From the NCBI GenBank assembly GCA_032622095.1, contig CP136062.1, forward strand, positions 17,983,739 through 18,047,738: DNA of 64,000 nucleotides, read 5' to 3'. Source of the DNA: Siphonodentalium dalli. Lineage: Eukaryota; Mollusca; Scaphopoda; Gadilida; Siphonodentaliidae. Positions 33,652-45,352 of this stretch are shown in pieces. Position numbers and translations under genes: made by a program. The stretch's first letter is position 1. Each line of letters starts with the position of its first letter. The notes under the pieces are model-generated. The model saw only the letters and a list, made by a program, of their open reading frames with translations. It was not told the DNA's origin and searched no databases.

Positions 33652-34372
33652 ACAAGAGCATCGCTAGGGCGTGGCAAAATACGCCCTTTAGCCATTTTGA
33701 ATTGTACTATCGCAAAATAAGATAATACTTTTAGCTTACATTTAAAGAATATCTGATATACCCCTAATTTCAATGCCAAAATGTGGTCAAATTCTAAGTC
33801 GAAAAATGGCCATAACTCATGTAAAAATAATTAGACAGAACCTATATTCAAACTTGGCGTGTAGTTTTAGCTGGGAAATACACATACCAGCTTTGGTTCA
33901 GCTCAAATAATAAAAACTGGAGTTATCGGTCGGAAACCAAAATGTTATGAAATTGGTCAAATTCTAAGTTGAAAAAGGGCCGTAACTCATGTAAATATAA
34001 TTGGACGGAACCCATATTCGAACTTGGCCTGTATCTTTAGCTGGGAAATACACACACCAACTTTGGTTCAGATCAAATAATCCAAACTGGAGTTATCGTT
34101 CGGAAACCAAAAATATTAACAGACGGTCAAATTCTAAGTCGAAAAAGGGCCGTAACTCATGTAAAAATAATTGGACGGAACCCATATACGAACTTGGCCT
34201 GTATCTTTAGCTGGGAAATACACATACCAACTTTGGTTCAGATCAAATAATCCAAACTGGAGTTATCGATCGGAAACCAAAAATGTTAACGGACGGACAG
34301 ACGGTATGACAGACAGACGGACGGACAAACTGATAACATAATACGACCTTTTTTCAAAAAGGGCGTATAAAA
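33652..34372. mobile_element. GGCCATAACTC-type element with three tandem ~170-bp modules
   Basis: Starts 'AACAAGAGCATCGCTAGGGC'. Three modules (about 33785, 33958 and 34130) each have 'GGGCCGTAACTCATG', 'AATTGGACGGAACCCATAT' and 'TTTAGCTGGGAAATACACA'. It ends with a GGACGGACAGACGG run and 'AAAAAGGGCGTATAA'. Confidence 0.7.
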
Positions 34373-34375
34373 ACT

Positions 34376-34512
34376 ACGATTCTCACAAACATTTACTACG
34401 CCAGGAACGCACTCCATAATACTATGATACTCACAAACATTTACTACGCCAGGAACGCATTCCATAATACTATGATACTCACAAACATTTACTACACCAG
34501 GAACGCACTCCT
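34376..34512. repeat. 57-bp tandem repeat, ~2.4 copies
   Basis: The unit contains 'CTCACAAACATTTACTACGC' and 'CAGGAACGCACTCCATAATA'. The matching minus-strand ORF (repeat of ECVPGVVNVCE) is a translation of the repeat. Confidence 0.75.
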
Positions 34513-34639
34513 TATTAGGAAACAATTTATTACATCATGTTGGGAATGCCGCGTCATCGTAGAAATGAAATATAATGGACACTTCTAGAGACGTACATCC
34601 ATTAGGATATTTGTCGGCTGTTCAAAGAGACTGGGCATC

Positions 34640-34764
34640 TACAGTAATGCCCTAAATAATAGACTCCTTAACCACAGTAGAATTATGGGTAATTTTTAAG
34701 GATTTAGTTGGAAATATGGCTTGTTGCCATTCATCAGAAAGCTCTCACTGAGAGCTTATTTCAA
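34640..34764. mobile_element. TA-flanked hairpin MITE (CAGTAATGCCCTAA family), half copy
   Basis: Left half plus centre of the family hairpin: 'TACAGTAATGCCCTAAATAA' to 'CTCTCACTGAGAGCTTA'. The right arm is missing. It is followed (34780-34860) by sequence that is an inverted copy of 43740-43825. Confidence 0.7.
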
Positions 34765-34860
34765 GCCTTGGACTTCATCATATATTTCCATTTTCCAGTA
34801 TGTTGGTCCAGAAACGAAACAACACCCTGTATTTGATCACACGATTTGGATGTTCGGAAA

Positions 34861-35083
34861 TACAGTAATGCCCTAAATAATCGACTCCATAGCCACAGCA
34901 GAATTATGGGTATGGGTAATTTTTCAGGATTTAGTCAGAAATATGGCTTGTTGCCATTCATCAGAAAGATCTCAGTGAGAGCTTTCCGATGAATGGCAAC
35001 AAGCCATTTTTCCGACTAAATCCTGAAAAATTACCCATAATTCTGCTGTGATTAAGGAGTCTATTATTTAGGGCATCACTGTA
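34861..35083. mobile_element. TA-flanked hairpin MITE (CAGTAATGCCCTAA family), full copy
   Basis: 'TACAGTAATGCCCTAAATAA' to 'TTTAGGGCATCACTGTA', about 220 bp, with near-complete inverted arms around 'CTCAGTGAGAG'. TA at each end and a CAGT start suggest a Tc1/mariner-type origin. Related copies are at 37157, 40881, 43348, 43590, 44885, 45127 and 46203. Confidence 0.8.
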
Positions 35084-35641
35084 TATATCCAATTTGAAAC
35101 TGATTGAGGTTGTGCGGTAACGAATTGCATCATATGCATGGTACAACACAACGTGTCAATACATCGTAACTACGAAATATTGTCATCTGAACCCTAAAAC
35201 CTTTGGTGGGTGTATGAGTACCTCATATAACAACAAATCAGCGGGTGAATATATTTTGCAAATACTAAGTAATATTATAATAATCATACAAACAATATTA
35301 TTAACAAGCACGAATCAATGTAAATTGTAAATAACAAAATCCTTTATTTCATATCCCCATAAAATGCCATAGACAATAAATTGAATGGAGTGAGACCCAA
35401 TCCGATGATGGCAAACATACTCTGCACAGATTCCCCATTACCAATTATACGAAATCCCCTTTAGCCCTTTAGAGCTCTTTCCATCAATGTATCACATTAT
35501 TATAATCAATAAATTTGAAAAATGATCAAGGAAATATGGGTTGATACAAAAATCGGACTTGGAACTGAAAGGGTTAATCTACAGTATCAGCCGTTAATAA
35601 ATGACGTGACCTATGTTGTATACTTGCACTTCTTCAGCCTC

Positions 35642-35642
<1 letters not shown>

Positions 35643-35673
<31 letters not shown>
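35643..35673. repeat. Poly-C run (31 bases)
   Basis: An uninterrupted C homopolymer; its length may be an assembly estimate. Confidence 0.8.
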
Positions 35674-35676
<3 letters not shown>

Positions 35677-35697
35677 ACACTCATCAGTTATACCTGA

Positions 35698-36010
35698 TAT
35701 TATATTTATAATTCATATATGCATATATATATATATCTTTGTATGCATGCGCCTGTCATGCCTAATCGATTATATTTATAATTCATATATATTTACCTCG
35801 TATGCATGCACCCGTCATGCCTAATCGATTATATTTATAATTCATATATATTTACCTCGTATGCATGCACCCGTCATGCCTAATCGATTATATTTATAAT
35901 TCATATATATTTACCGTATGCATGCGCCTGTCATGCCTAATCGATTATATTTATAATTCATATATATTTACCTCGTATGCATGCACCCGTCATGCCTAAT
36001 CGATTATATT
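35698..36010. repeat. ~62-bp tandem repeat, five copies
   Basis: The unit contains 'TATATTTATAATTCATATAT', 'GTATGCATGCACCCGTCATG' and 'CCTAATCGAT'. The copies are highly similar, and the first and fourth vary slightly. Confidence 0.8.
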
Positions 36011-37049
36011 TCATTTTTGTTGATCACATTGTTATACATATTCTGTATAGTGGGCACCGGATGTCCATCTAAGTTTCCAATTTTTGATTACATATCACCA
36101 GGTTAACATTGAAACAGGAGCATCACCAGGGCAAGGCAAAATATGCCCGTGATAATTTCAAGAAAGGGCCATAATGATTAATCCATATACCAAATATAAA
36201 AACAAACAGATCACTATAACTAAAGTTATAAATCGGTTCACACCCCTCGACCAATCAGATTGCTCCAATTCATGAACAATATTTCTTGTATGAATCTGTA
36301 TTTCGACGGGGCCAAATAACAATGCGCCATGATAATGTTCGCATCAGTTACTCGGGAAGTAAAAAAAAATCATTCCATTATTAGCGGACATATAAGGGTG
36401 GGCTGCATGGGTGGGCGCGCCCAACACTTTCGACTGAATATATTTTGGTTTGTCGGGAGGGGCATGTGATTGGAAGTAAACTGAACGAGATCCAAACCTG
36501 TTTCGAATGTATAATCCACAATAATCACGTAATGGTCTTTAGAATGATAACATTGAGAACATTCCACAACTATTCGCATATACATGCATTTGCGCGGAAA
36601 ATACAGGCACTATACACAGGTTTGCTCAAGTCTTTTGTCATGATTGCCGGTGATATTTCATCACACAAACTTCATGCCATGTGGAATATAGTTTCACTTC
36701 GCAGTCCCAACACTACCGGAACATTCCATTATGACAGCAAGGCGAAAAATAACCTTAAAAGCTAAAACAGTTTATTGTCACAAGGAAGAATCTGTTTTAT
36801 CAAGAAACACGCTATCAGTATAAAAATGTTCTCAAATTCGGAGACAAAATGGTTTATGAATGCTGATATATAATGCAGATGCAAGTGATTCGATTGCCAA
36901 CGAGCATTTGACTAATTATTCAACAGGAATTTGTAACACCACAAAGAATTCAATTAACCGTTGATTGAATGGTAATTGATAGGTAATCATCGTATTGAAT
37001 ATGGCTCTCAATTCCTCTTTCCTCTGGGTGTGAATCGGTTTATAAATAT
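36011..37049. other. Stretch without a recognised gene
   Basis: A fragment of a GGCCATAATG-type element lies at 36115-36240. The plus-strand ORF 36445-36765 (106 residues, 'GREGHVIGSK'-like start) shows no recognised domain. Nothing else is supported. Confidence 0.4.
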
Positions 37050-37132
37050 GTCATAACCCGCTTGGGTATCTGTACAATAAATACAGATCACGGTGCTGTA
37101 TTTCTTGTACAGATACCCAAGCGGGTTATGAC
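37050..37132. repeat. Hairpin with 26-bp perfect arms
   Basis: 'GTCATAACCCGCTTGGGTAT' and 'CTGTACA' are mirrored at 37106-37132. The loop itself contains a short inverted pair (AATACAG/CTGTATT). Confidence 0.75.
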
Positions 37133-37156
37133 CTATACCTATCACCCGGAAACCAA

Positions 37157-37348
37157 AATAATCGACTCCTTAACCACAGCAGAATTATGGGTAATTTTTC
37201 AGGATTTATAGCTTGTTGCCATTCATCGGAATGCTCTCACTGAGAGCTTTCCGATGAATGGCAACAAGCCATATTTCCGACTAAATCCTGAAAAATTACC
37301 CATAATTCTGCTGTGGTTAAGGAGTCGGTTAGTTAGGGCATTACTGTA
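37157..37348. mobile_element. CAGTAATGCCCTAA-family MITE, left end truncated
   Basis: Begins at 'AATAATCGACTCCTTAACCA' and ends 'TTAGGGCATTACTGTA'. The first about 12 bases of the family are missing. Confidence 0.7.
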
Positions 37349-37359
37349 AGTTGGTATCC

Positions 37360-37850
37360 TTTCCCCAACCTGTGCAATCACCATACCAAACGACAATGAA
37401 ATCCGATAATTAACACCCAAGTTACAAGGTGATATATGGAGAAGGACACAAATTTCCAAATCAAACAAGGGCCGTAACTCTGGTAAAATTTAATGGATGG
37501 AATCTGTAGTTTGTGGGTATCCTTTCCCCTAACCTGTGCTATCAACACAAAAGGACAACAAATTCTGACAATTAACACCCTAGTTACAAGGTGATATGTT
37601 CAGATGGACACAAAATTCACAAATTTTTAAGCGAAACAGGGGCCGTAACTCAGGTAAAAATTGAATGGACGCAACCCATAGTATGTGGGTATCCTTCCCC
37701 CAACTTGTGCTATCAGCATCCCAAAGGACAACGAAATGCGATAATTACACCCGAGTTACAAGGAAATATGTTCAGATGAATGGAGCCCTTGGCTATATGC
37801 CCCGAACCTCCTATGGGGTCGGGGGCAGAAAGGAACAAATGTCATTGCAG
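37360..37850. mobile_element. GGCCGTAACTC-type element with three tandem ~165-bp modules
   Basis: The modules share 'GGGCCGTAACTC', 'GTGGGTATCCTTTCCCC', 'AAAGGACAACGAAAT' and 'GTTACAAGG.GATATGTTCAG'. It ends near 'ATGCCCCGAACCTCC'. Confidence 0.65.
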
Positions 37851-38094
37851 AGGGGTATCAAACCAGACATGGTGACGAAATATCAATAAATTTTGTAAAT
37901 ATTCTGCTAAAAAAACAGCAATTGCATGTCATACACGCTAATTTTAATATTGGTGTCGACGCAATTTATTCAGAATTTTCTTAAATAAAATGAGAGATTA
38001 CATGTGGAATATATAACATAACTGAAAAAAAAATAAAAAATATTTCAATATTTTGGCCAAAAGCCTGGATATATATGTAGTGAGTCTGACATTT

Positions 38095-38390
38095 GTAGAA
38101 TGAGGTCCTCCAGAGGGTGAATTAGTGATGCTACACCACAGCGGGATAGCATAACCAAATTCACCCTCTTGGAACCTCCTACTGCTTAGGTTTAGCTTCT
38201 GGGAAGTATCTATAGTCTCAAATTAACATTTGCAGAAGATAAAATGCATGGTGAACATCACCAGCTTCAACTGGGTCTTCCATAGCATTTGAGGAATAAG
38301 CAGAATGAGGTTCCCAGAGGGGGAATTTGGTGATGCTATTATTACTAAATTCACCCTCTGGGGACCTCATTCTGTAAATGTCAGACAGAC
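38095..38390. repeat. Two palindromic MITE copies (AGAATGAGGT family)
   Basis: The copies lie at about 38095-38210 and 38300-38390. Each has 'AGAATGAGGT.CC.CAGAGGG' mirrored by 'CACCCTCTGGGGACCTCATT'. They are relatives of 205-312. Confidence 0.7.
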
Positions 38391-38969
38391 TACATCTAGA
38401 AAAGTTCAAAATCATAAACATATTAAACATGTTTTATCTCTTCCAAAACTTTCAAAAACAACAAATTACGTTTTCATTACCAGTAGACACAGGAGTAACA
38501 TCTGGGCTAGTATTCACCAACTGGGTTAATTTTATATAACGGAGAGTTCATTGGGTAGCGGCTGAAGGCACAAGATGCATTCGCTAGCATTTACGATACA
38601 TACTTTAGCCGATATGATTAACCCAATCTATCAGATTTGCAAATTGACACAACTAAATCACGAACACTAATTGGATAAAATCCGCATAATGGTAGAGATT
38701 TAGGTGAATCTTTGCAGATTGGGTGCCAAATATATACTAGGCTGCAGATTGGGTGTTGAATATATATTGAGGCTAGTGGAAACTTCCAGTCTCCTTATAT
38801 TCCAGAACGTGGACAAAAATTGATAAACAAAAACCTGTTCCCTTCGTCAGTGGTATATTATTTCGCTCCACGATATTTACCACTCATAATTGAAATGATT
38901 CAAACATAATTCTATGGGAAGGTTTTTAAGTAACTGGTGACCGACAATAAGTTGTCAATCTATAATCCA

Positions 38970-39722
38970 GGGACCAGCCTAGAAGGCGATTTGGGAGACA
39001 GGGACCAGTCTAGAGGGCAACTTGGGAGACAGGGACCAGTCTAGAGGGTGACTTGGGAGACAGGGACCAGACTAGAGGGCGACTTGGGAGACAGGGACCA
39101 GCCTAGAGGGCGACTTGGGAGACAGGGACCAGCCTAGAGGGCGACTTTGGAGACGGGGACCAGCCTAGAGGGCGACTTGGGAGATGGGGACCAGCCTAGA
39201 GGGCGACTTGGGAGACAGGGACCAGTCTAGAGGGTGACTTGAGAGACGGGGACCAGCCTAGAGGGCGACTTGGGAGATGGGGACCAGTCTAGAGGGCGAC
39301 TTGGGAGATGGGGACCAGTCTAGAAGGCGACTTGGGCGATGTGGTGACTTGGGAGATGGGGACCAGCCTATAGGGTGACTTGGGAGACGGGGACCAGCCT
39401 AGAGGGCGACTTGAGAGACAGGGACCAGCCTAGAGGGCGACTTGGGAGACAGGAACCAGCCTAGAGGGCGACTTGGGAGACAGGGACCAGCCTAGAGGGT
39501 GACTTGGGAGACAGGGACCAGCCTAGAGGGCGACTTGGGAGACGGGGACCAGCCTAGAGGGCAACTTGGGAGACGGGGACCAGCCTAGAGGGTGACTTGG
39601 GAGACAGGGACCAGCCTAGAGGGCGACTTGGGAGATGGGGACCAGCCTAGAGGGCGACTTGGGAGATGGGGACCAGCCTAGAGGGTGACTTGGGAGATGG
39701 GGACCAGCCTAGAGGGCGACTC
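38970..39722. repeat. 31-bp minisatellite, ~24 copies
   Basis: The unit reads 'GGGACCAGCCTAGAGGGCGA' then 'CTTGGGAGACA', with A/G and C/T variants in the 'GAGACA', 'GAGATG' and 'GTGACTT' positions. One irregular unit lies near 39335. A 71-residue ORF starting in its last units is incidental. Confidence 0.9.
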
Positions 39723-40084
39723 CCTAAATTGTGCGACTTCTCAGTGAACTTCTCATATATCAGTATGCATATGTCCCAACATCATTGTAGTCAGTCAATA
39801 TACTTTAAATATGGTGTTCTAAATCACTATAATCATTTTATAAGTGAACTCTTGTGTTGTATAATAATTACTGGATCATAGAAGGGTGATGTTAAGATGT
39901 AAATTGAACTTCAGCTATTGTTACTTCTCCCTGATAACAGTCCACAATATCAAAACTGGGAGAAGTGACTTCTCCAAATTTGGTACCTCTAGGCTGGTGC
40001 CTGCTACGATCAGCCTTAAATTCACTTGATTGGATAATTCTATACCGTGACAACGACCGCAGATTATAAGTTACAGGGCGAGTT

Positions 40085-40194
40085 GTTGCCGGATACGGTG
40101 TCATATGAGGCGAAGTGAGATTAATATCGGGTGAGGCCCTAGCCGAGCCTGATATTAATCTTGCTGAGCCTCATATGTCACAGTAGCCGGCAAC
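40085..40194. repeat. Palindrome with GTTGCCGG/CCGGCAAC ends
   Basis: The left arm is 'GTTGCCGGATACGGTG.CATATGAGGC', then 'GATTAATATCGGG'. The right arm mirrors it and ends 'GTAGCCGGCAAC'. Confidence 0.65.
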
Positions 40195-40880
40195 TAAGAG
40201 TCCTGTAACGATTTTATCATACTTTCCCTGTGAGAATTTGAAATACTTGTACGAAGTTCATTAGCTGCCAGTAAGTAAATTTGTTGTTTATGGTCATTAA
40301 CTTAATATATAACACCACAGTGACGCGTCATGGGCGTTGAACGTCAACGCATTGAGTCAATGGCTAATCAGCAGAATCAGGACAACAAATTGAGTTTGAT
40401 AGTTAATTTATGAGTGTTTAGAATTCCTCAAATATATCACATGCAGGTTTTGGTACATGGTACTATCTCTTAAATTCACAGAAAATGATTTCCGACAGAT
40501 ATCCCTTTTCTTGGCGCCAAAATACACCGAAAACATACCCGAGGCGGCAGAGTTCCATGAAAAACAAGATGGCGTCTATCGACCACATATGAATCCATAT
40601 ACCCCCTGGGGCTTTCAATATGGGGTCGGTGACAATCAACGTGAACCTAATATGCCCCCATCTCGTGTCAGTAGATCTCCATTCTCATTGGTCAATCTAA
40701 TAGGACAGCATGATAAAGCTTCACATGGAGCCTTGCCCGGTATAAATCACCTGTACTATATATACATCCAGTTGGTGAATACGAGACCTGGTGTTACAAT
40801 TAAAATATTGTAATGTTCTAGAAATAGTAAATAATTTCTGTAAAAGTTTGTTGAAAGAGTAAGTCAAACTGACATAAGAA
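40195..40880. other. Downstream flank of the Deltex-like gene
   Basis: Contains a short plus-strand ORF (40457-40813, 118 residues) whose 3' half looks like spill-over from repeats ('AAAACAAGATGGCGTC', 'ATATACCCCCTGGGGC'). No domain was recognised. Confidence 0.35.
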
Positions 40881-41095
40881 TACAGTAATGCCCTAAATAA
40901 TTGACTTCTTAACCACAACAGAATTATGGGTAATGTTTCAGGATTTAGTCGGAAATATGACTTGTTGCCATTCATCGGAAAGCTCTCACAGAGCTTTCCG
41001 ATGAATGGCAACAAGCCATATTTCTGACTAAATCTTGAAAAGTTACCCATAATTCTGCTGTGGTTTAGGGGTCAATTATTTAGGGCATTACTGTA
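40881..41095. mobile_element. TA-flanked hairpin MITE (CAGTAATGCCCTAA family)
   Basis: 'TACAGTAATGCCCTAAATAA' to 'TTAGGGCATTACTGTA', with inverted arms around 'CTCTCACAGAG'. It lies about 33 bp beyond the stop codon of the Deltex-like gene, so it is probably in its 3' UTR. Confidence 0.8.
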
Positions 41096-41127
41096 CATTA
41101 TGAATATCCAAACAGAATCCTGTGGAT

Positions 41128-41305
41128 TCAAGGAAATCTGCGGGTGGAGCTGCGGGTGCCATAACTATGATTTTGTGAATGTCGAGCAGGACGTTGCACT
41201 GATCTGTCAGGACTTTTGCTCTTCTTTAATTCTTCTACTGTCACTCCTTTATCAGCCAGCTCCTCTTTGACTCGTCGGAGATACGTTTTATCTGGGTACC
41301 CAAAA
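41128..41305 (-). CDS. Deltex-like gene, last exon (end of DTC and basic tail)
   Basis: The acceptor 'ATATTTTTAG' precedes a single T that completes an AAT codon with the previous exon. The translation continues 'FGYPDKTYLRRVKEELADKG', the classic end of the Deltex C-terminal domain (GYPDxxYLxxVxxEL). About 37 Ser/Arg/Lys-rich residues follow, ending 'SSTRRFP' and TGA. The tail is longer than in most Deltex proteins, where the domain normally ends the chain. Confidence 0.85.
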
Positions 41306-41317
41306 CTAAAAATATTA

Positions 41318-41450
41318 ACAATACATTATTTTAGACTCGTTGGAGGTACGTTTGAAATGGGTACCCAAAGCTAAATATATTAACAATATATGATGTTTGA
41401 CTTGTTGGAGGTACATTTCATTCAGGTATCCAAAGCTGTAAAATATGATT
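41318..41450 (-). pseudogene. Two partial copies of the last exon's acceptor and first codons
   Basis: At 41367-41331 an acceptor 'ATATATTTAG' is followed by codons reading FGYPFQTYLQRV and a stop. At 41440-41400 'ATTTTACAG' is followed by FGYLNEMYLQQVK. Both resemble 'FGYPDKTYLRRVKEEL' in the real exon at 41305, and both keep the splice-acceptor AG in the same phase. They would be met first by the splicing machinery. They are either relics of tandem duplication or alternative C-terminal ends. Confidence 0.65.
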
Positions 41451-42035
41451 ACACTTACACATGGGGACAAAATGCAAGTTGTTAATACATTGAATGAATT
41501 TTATGGTAAATATTGCCGTCTAAGCCTTCACTAAGTATTTGTACCTATTAATAAAGTCCATAATCTTCGTTTAACATAAAAGTAAAATTCCAATTTCTTA
41601 GGTCAAATAAATTTTTAAAGCATGCGGTTACCAGTGATGACTTTTTGAAAAACAAAGAGGTATAACTCTTTAATGGAAATTGTGAACAACGTCAATGAAC
41701 CGTCATTTGAAGCCCCCCTGATGCCAAACATGCAAACCAAATTTCATCGAGATCCAATAACAGATGGTCGAGATATATGAGCAGACGGACACAATGATGA
41801 ATGAATGAACAGACGGATGGCCCGATAAACGCATGTAATCCAGTATACCCCCATAATTACACAGGAGAGATTCCATAATTGTAACCGATGAAAAGCCAAA
41901 TCGCTCATAAAGTCACTTAAAATGTGCAAGTGAAGTATGTTATTTAGGAACAGAACATAACTAAAATATATATTCCCCGCATTATTTTTCGACTTTATAA
42001 GGTTCCCTGTGAAAACAAAAAAAAGTTCCCATGTT

Positions 42036-42105
42036 TTGTACTGGTGGCATATGATCTCTATGGGCGTAAGCCAGAGTAGAGATTCATGGTATGATCTAAC
42101 ATGTA
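42036..42105. repeat. Decayed ATGATCT..GGTATGATCT hairpin
   Basis: 'GGCATATGATCTCTATGGGC' and 'AGAGATTCATGGTATGATCT' form a weak hairpin. A better copy is at 57566-57631. Confidence 0.4.
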
Positions 42106-42406
42106 ACGTACTAGTATAACATGAGATTGATGAGTATAAAGTACTTCACACAGCTGGTGCATGATACAGTACAAAGTATTTGGGAAGATAAAATTGTTGT
42201 AACTAAATATATTGAGAACGATATTTTTTAGAATGGGAAACTAAGACATATTACGCCATATTGGCAACATCTATTGGTTTTATGCCGAGTTGACATTGGG
42301 CCTGGTACACTCAAGTTCCACAGATTCAGTCCACTGGAATTTTGAAAACAGCATTTTCCACCCAGCATATATGTGACCCGCCATATCAAATCCAGTCGTA
42401 AGTCGG

Positions 42407-42545
42407 GATTTTTTTACCCTGTGCCAATGCATTCTCTTATATATGCGAGTCGACCATAGGTCGCCTCGCATATATAAGAGAATGCATTGGCCTAACAATT
42501 TTTTACAATTTTAATAATTTTTTCTTGTATTCTTTAACAATTTTA
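42407..42545. mobile_element. piggyBac-type MITE fragment with perfect hairpin (inverted relative to 33117)
   Basis: 'CCAATGCATTCTCTTATATA' + 'TGCGAG' is mirrored to 42493. The following 'TTGGCCTAACAATTTTTTAC' and 'TTCTTTAACAATTTT' match the left interior of the 33117-33343 element on the other strand. The TTAA ends are not retained. Confidence 0.7.
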
Positions 42546-43347
42546 TAATTTCACCCATACAGAGCCCCAGACAAACATGAGCAGACGACACTCTTCTATA
42601 TGCTTCTATATATGTGTGGGGCTCCCTGCAGGGTAATGGATGTTTTTTATTTTAATACTAGGCCAACTAAATCAATTTTTGTGTGTGTATGCAATTGTGA
42701 CTAAGTATAATTAAATACATCGAAACAAAAGTGTTTACCCAATCACAGAGCCGCAAACAAAAGGTAACGAGACTGAAACTGATAGATTTAATTTAGGAAG
42801 AGGGAAATAGTGTACGGGTTTTTCCAGGAATTACCATAACTAATCTAATTTTCTATCGCACATAATTATTTTGGCGATAGCTCTGTGTAATCATTCCAAA
42901 TCCCGCGATCATAAAGGAATGCCAACTATTCAAGGGTTTTCCAACATTTCAAGGATTTATACATACCCTATTATTCAAGGGTTTTCAATGAGTTTAGGTG
43001 AAATACAAGGTTATTCAAGGAGCCGTGGTAACCATGTTTATTGACATTAGTACAAGTCAATTTTCCTTCTCTTTGAAGACTGCCGACATCTTTTATCAAT
43101 TGAAAACTAGGATCCTTATGATGCATACCATATGAAGGTATGTGTTACGCTTTACAACACCAGTTATCCTACGTTGTTGTGCGCAGACAGTAACGTACTA
43201 TGTGGAGCCACAAAATAAGCGGCGACAAACAGGTGAGTCATATTTCTGTCTATCAATTATCTTTTTTGCGGACGAAAAAAACTAAAATCTGGTAGTACCC
43301 TTTGTAGCATATACCCTGGCATCCACAGGCAGTATTTTTCAGTAACC

Positions 43348-43563
43348 TACAGTAATGCCCTAAGTAATCCACTCCATAACCACAGCAGAATTATGGGTAA
43401 CTTTTCAGGATTTAGTCAGAAATGTGGAGTGTTGCCATTCATCGGAAAGCTCTCGGGGAGAGCTTTCCGATGAATGGCAACAAGCCATATTTCGACTAAA
43501 TCCTGAAAAGTTACCCATAATTCTGCTGTGGTTATGGAGTCGATTACTTAGGGCATTACTGTA
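43348..43563. mobile_element. TA-flanked hairpin MITE (CAGTAATGCCCTAA family)
   Basis: Full copy 'TACAGTAATGCCCTAAGTAA' to 'TTAGGGCATTACTGTA', centred on 'CTCTCGGGGAGAG'. Repeated at 44885-45100 by the tandem duplication. Confidence 0.8.
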
Positions 43564-43589
43564 TCCTTAGAATTATTGAAATTATATTA

Positions 43590-43741
43590 TAGTCGGAATT
43601 ATGGCTTGTTGCCACTCATCGGAAAGCTCTCAGTGAGAGCTTTCCGATGAATGCCAACAAGCCATATTTCTGATTAAATCCTGAAAAGTTACCCATAATT
43701 CTGCTGTGGTTAAGGAGTCGCTTATTTAGGGCATTACTGTA
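43590..43741. mobile_element. CAGTAATGCCCTAA-family MITE, left end truncated
   Basis: Starts within the left arm at 'TCGGAATTATGGCTTGTTGC' and runs to 'GGGCATTACTGTA'. Repeated at 45127-45278. Confidence 0.75.
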
Positions 43742-43815
43742 TTTCCGAACATCCAAATCATGTGATCAAATACAGGGAGTTGTTTCTGGACCAACATACT
43801 GGAAAATGAAAGTAT

Positions 43816-44115
43816 ATGATGAAGTCTGAGGATGGCATAGTTCCAAATGAACAAGTGAAAGAATTAAAAGCGAATAGATATGAGCAAAGGGATGGTGTAT
43901 ACATAATCAACAATATTACGAAAAAGAATAAACTAAACAGTCCAGTAAAAGTCCCAGAAAGCAGAAGGTCAATCACATTTGAAGACCAATGTCGCCGAAA
44001 TGAGAGTCAGGAAAGCAGGATAATAGGAGCTGACGATACATCGACCAATGAAAAGGAGACATTCTTAAGAGAAGTCGCCACTTTGATGCCATGGCAACTA
44101 TTTCATATACAATAA
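43816..44115 (+). CDS. Small ORF of unknown function (copy 1), doubtful
   Basis: 99 residues, charged, starting 'MMKSEDGIVPNEQVKELKAN'. The exact same ORF is at 45353-45652. No domain was recognised. It lies in an intron on the opposite strand and next to MITEs, and its composition is protein-like. It may be an exon of a transposon or chance. Low confidence that it is a gene. Confidence 0.2.
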   Translation: MMKSEDGIVPNEQVKELKANRYEQRDGVYIINNITKKNKLNSPVKVPESRRSITFEDQCRRNESQESRIIGADDTSTNEKETFLREVATLMPWQLFHIQ

Positions 44116-44884
44116 ATATTCATGGTGGGTGACGGGGTTTGCCGAATGGAAGTGGGCGTCGCCTATACAAGACCTCATATTCCCAACTGTTGCAAAAATG
44201 TGGACTGGGAAATGGACTAGTCACAGTCAACTGCGTAAACATTGTGTGGCTTGCTGGGTGTGGGAAAAAAGTTGAATTTTTCGCCTGTTCTTCTATCAAA
44301 ATGATGGCTATCTTCATGTGATTTTCGTTTTGATGAATAGCCTGTTGTTCTGGCCCTACCTCGATCATGCGCTCGTTTTCATTTAGTAAATAATCAACAT
44401 AATTATTTTGGCGATTGCTCTGTGTAATCATTCCAAATCCCGCGATCATAAAGGAATGCCAACTATTCAAGGGTTTTCCAACATTTCAAGGATTTATACA
44501 TACCCTATTATTCAAGGGTTTTCAATGAGTTTAGGTGAAATACAAGGTTATTCAAGGAGCCGTGGTAACCATGTTTATTGACATTAGTACAAGTCAATTT
44601 TCCTTCTCTTTGAAGACTGCCGACATCTTTTATCAATTGAAAACTAGGATCCTTATGATGCATACCATATGAAGGTATGTGTTACGCTTTACAACACCAG
44701 TTATCCTACGTTGTTGTGCGCAGACAGTAACGTACTATGTGGAGCCACAAAATAAGCGGCGACAAACAGGTGAGTCATATTTCTGTCTATCAATTATCTT
44801 TTTTGCGGACGAAAAAAACTAAAATCTGGTAGTACCCTTTGTAGCATATACCCTGGCATCCACAGGCAGTATTTTTCAGTAACC

Positions 44885-45278
44885 TACAGTAATGCCCTAA
44901 GTAATCCACTCCATAACCACAGCAGAATTATGGGTAACTTTTCAGGATTTAGTCAGAAATGTGGAGTGTTGCCATTCATCGGAAAGCTCTCGGGGAGAGC
45001 TTTCCGATGAATGGCAACAAGCCATATTTCGACTAAATCCTGAAAAGTTACCCATAATTCTGCTGTGGTTATGGAGTCGATTACTTAGGGCATTACTGTA
45101 TCCTTAGAATTATTGAAATTATATTATAGTCGGAATTATGGCTTGTTGCCACTCATCGGAAAGCTCTCAGTGAGAGCTTTCCGATGAATGCCAACAAGCC
45201 ATATTTCTGATTAAATCCTGAAAAGTTACCCATAATTCTGCTGTGGTTAAGGAGTCGCTTATTTAGGGCATTACTGTA
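44885..45278. mobile_element. Two CAGTAATGCCCTAA-family MITEs (duplicate copies)
   Basis: The 1537-bp-shifted equivalents of the MITEs at 43348-43563 and 43590-43741. Confidence 0.8.
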
Positions 45279-45352
45279 TTTCCGAACATCCAAATCATGT
45301 GATCAAATACAGGGAGTTGTTTCTGGACCAACATACTGGAAAATGAAAGTAT

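Larger units (their letters stand above)
42860..44396. repeat. 1537-bp tandem duplication, copy 1
   Basis: Identical by eye to 44397-45933 apart from one substitution noted near the start (A at 42879, T at 44416). It contains two hairpin MITEs and the same small ORFs (43816-44115 plus strand; 43758-43976 minus strand). It lies in the last intron of the Deltex-like gene. Confidence 0.9.

Noticed and set aside
35522-35824. 100-residue ORF with a proline run
   Set aside because: The proline run is the poly-C homopolymer and the rest is the A/T-rich 62-bp repeat.
44120-44470. 116-residue minus-strand ORF, with a near copy at 45657-45968
   Set aside because: The apparent paralogy is due to the tandem duplication, and the N terminus differs only because the junction differs. 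No domain.
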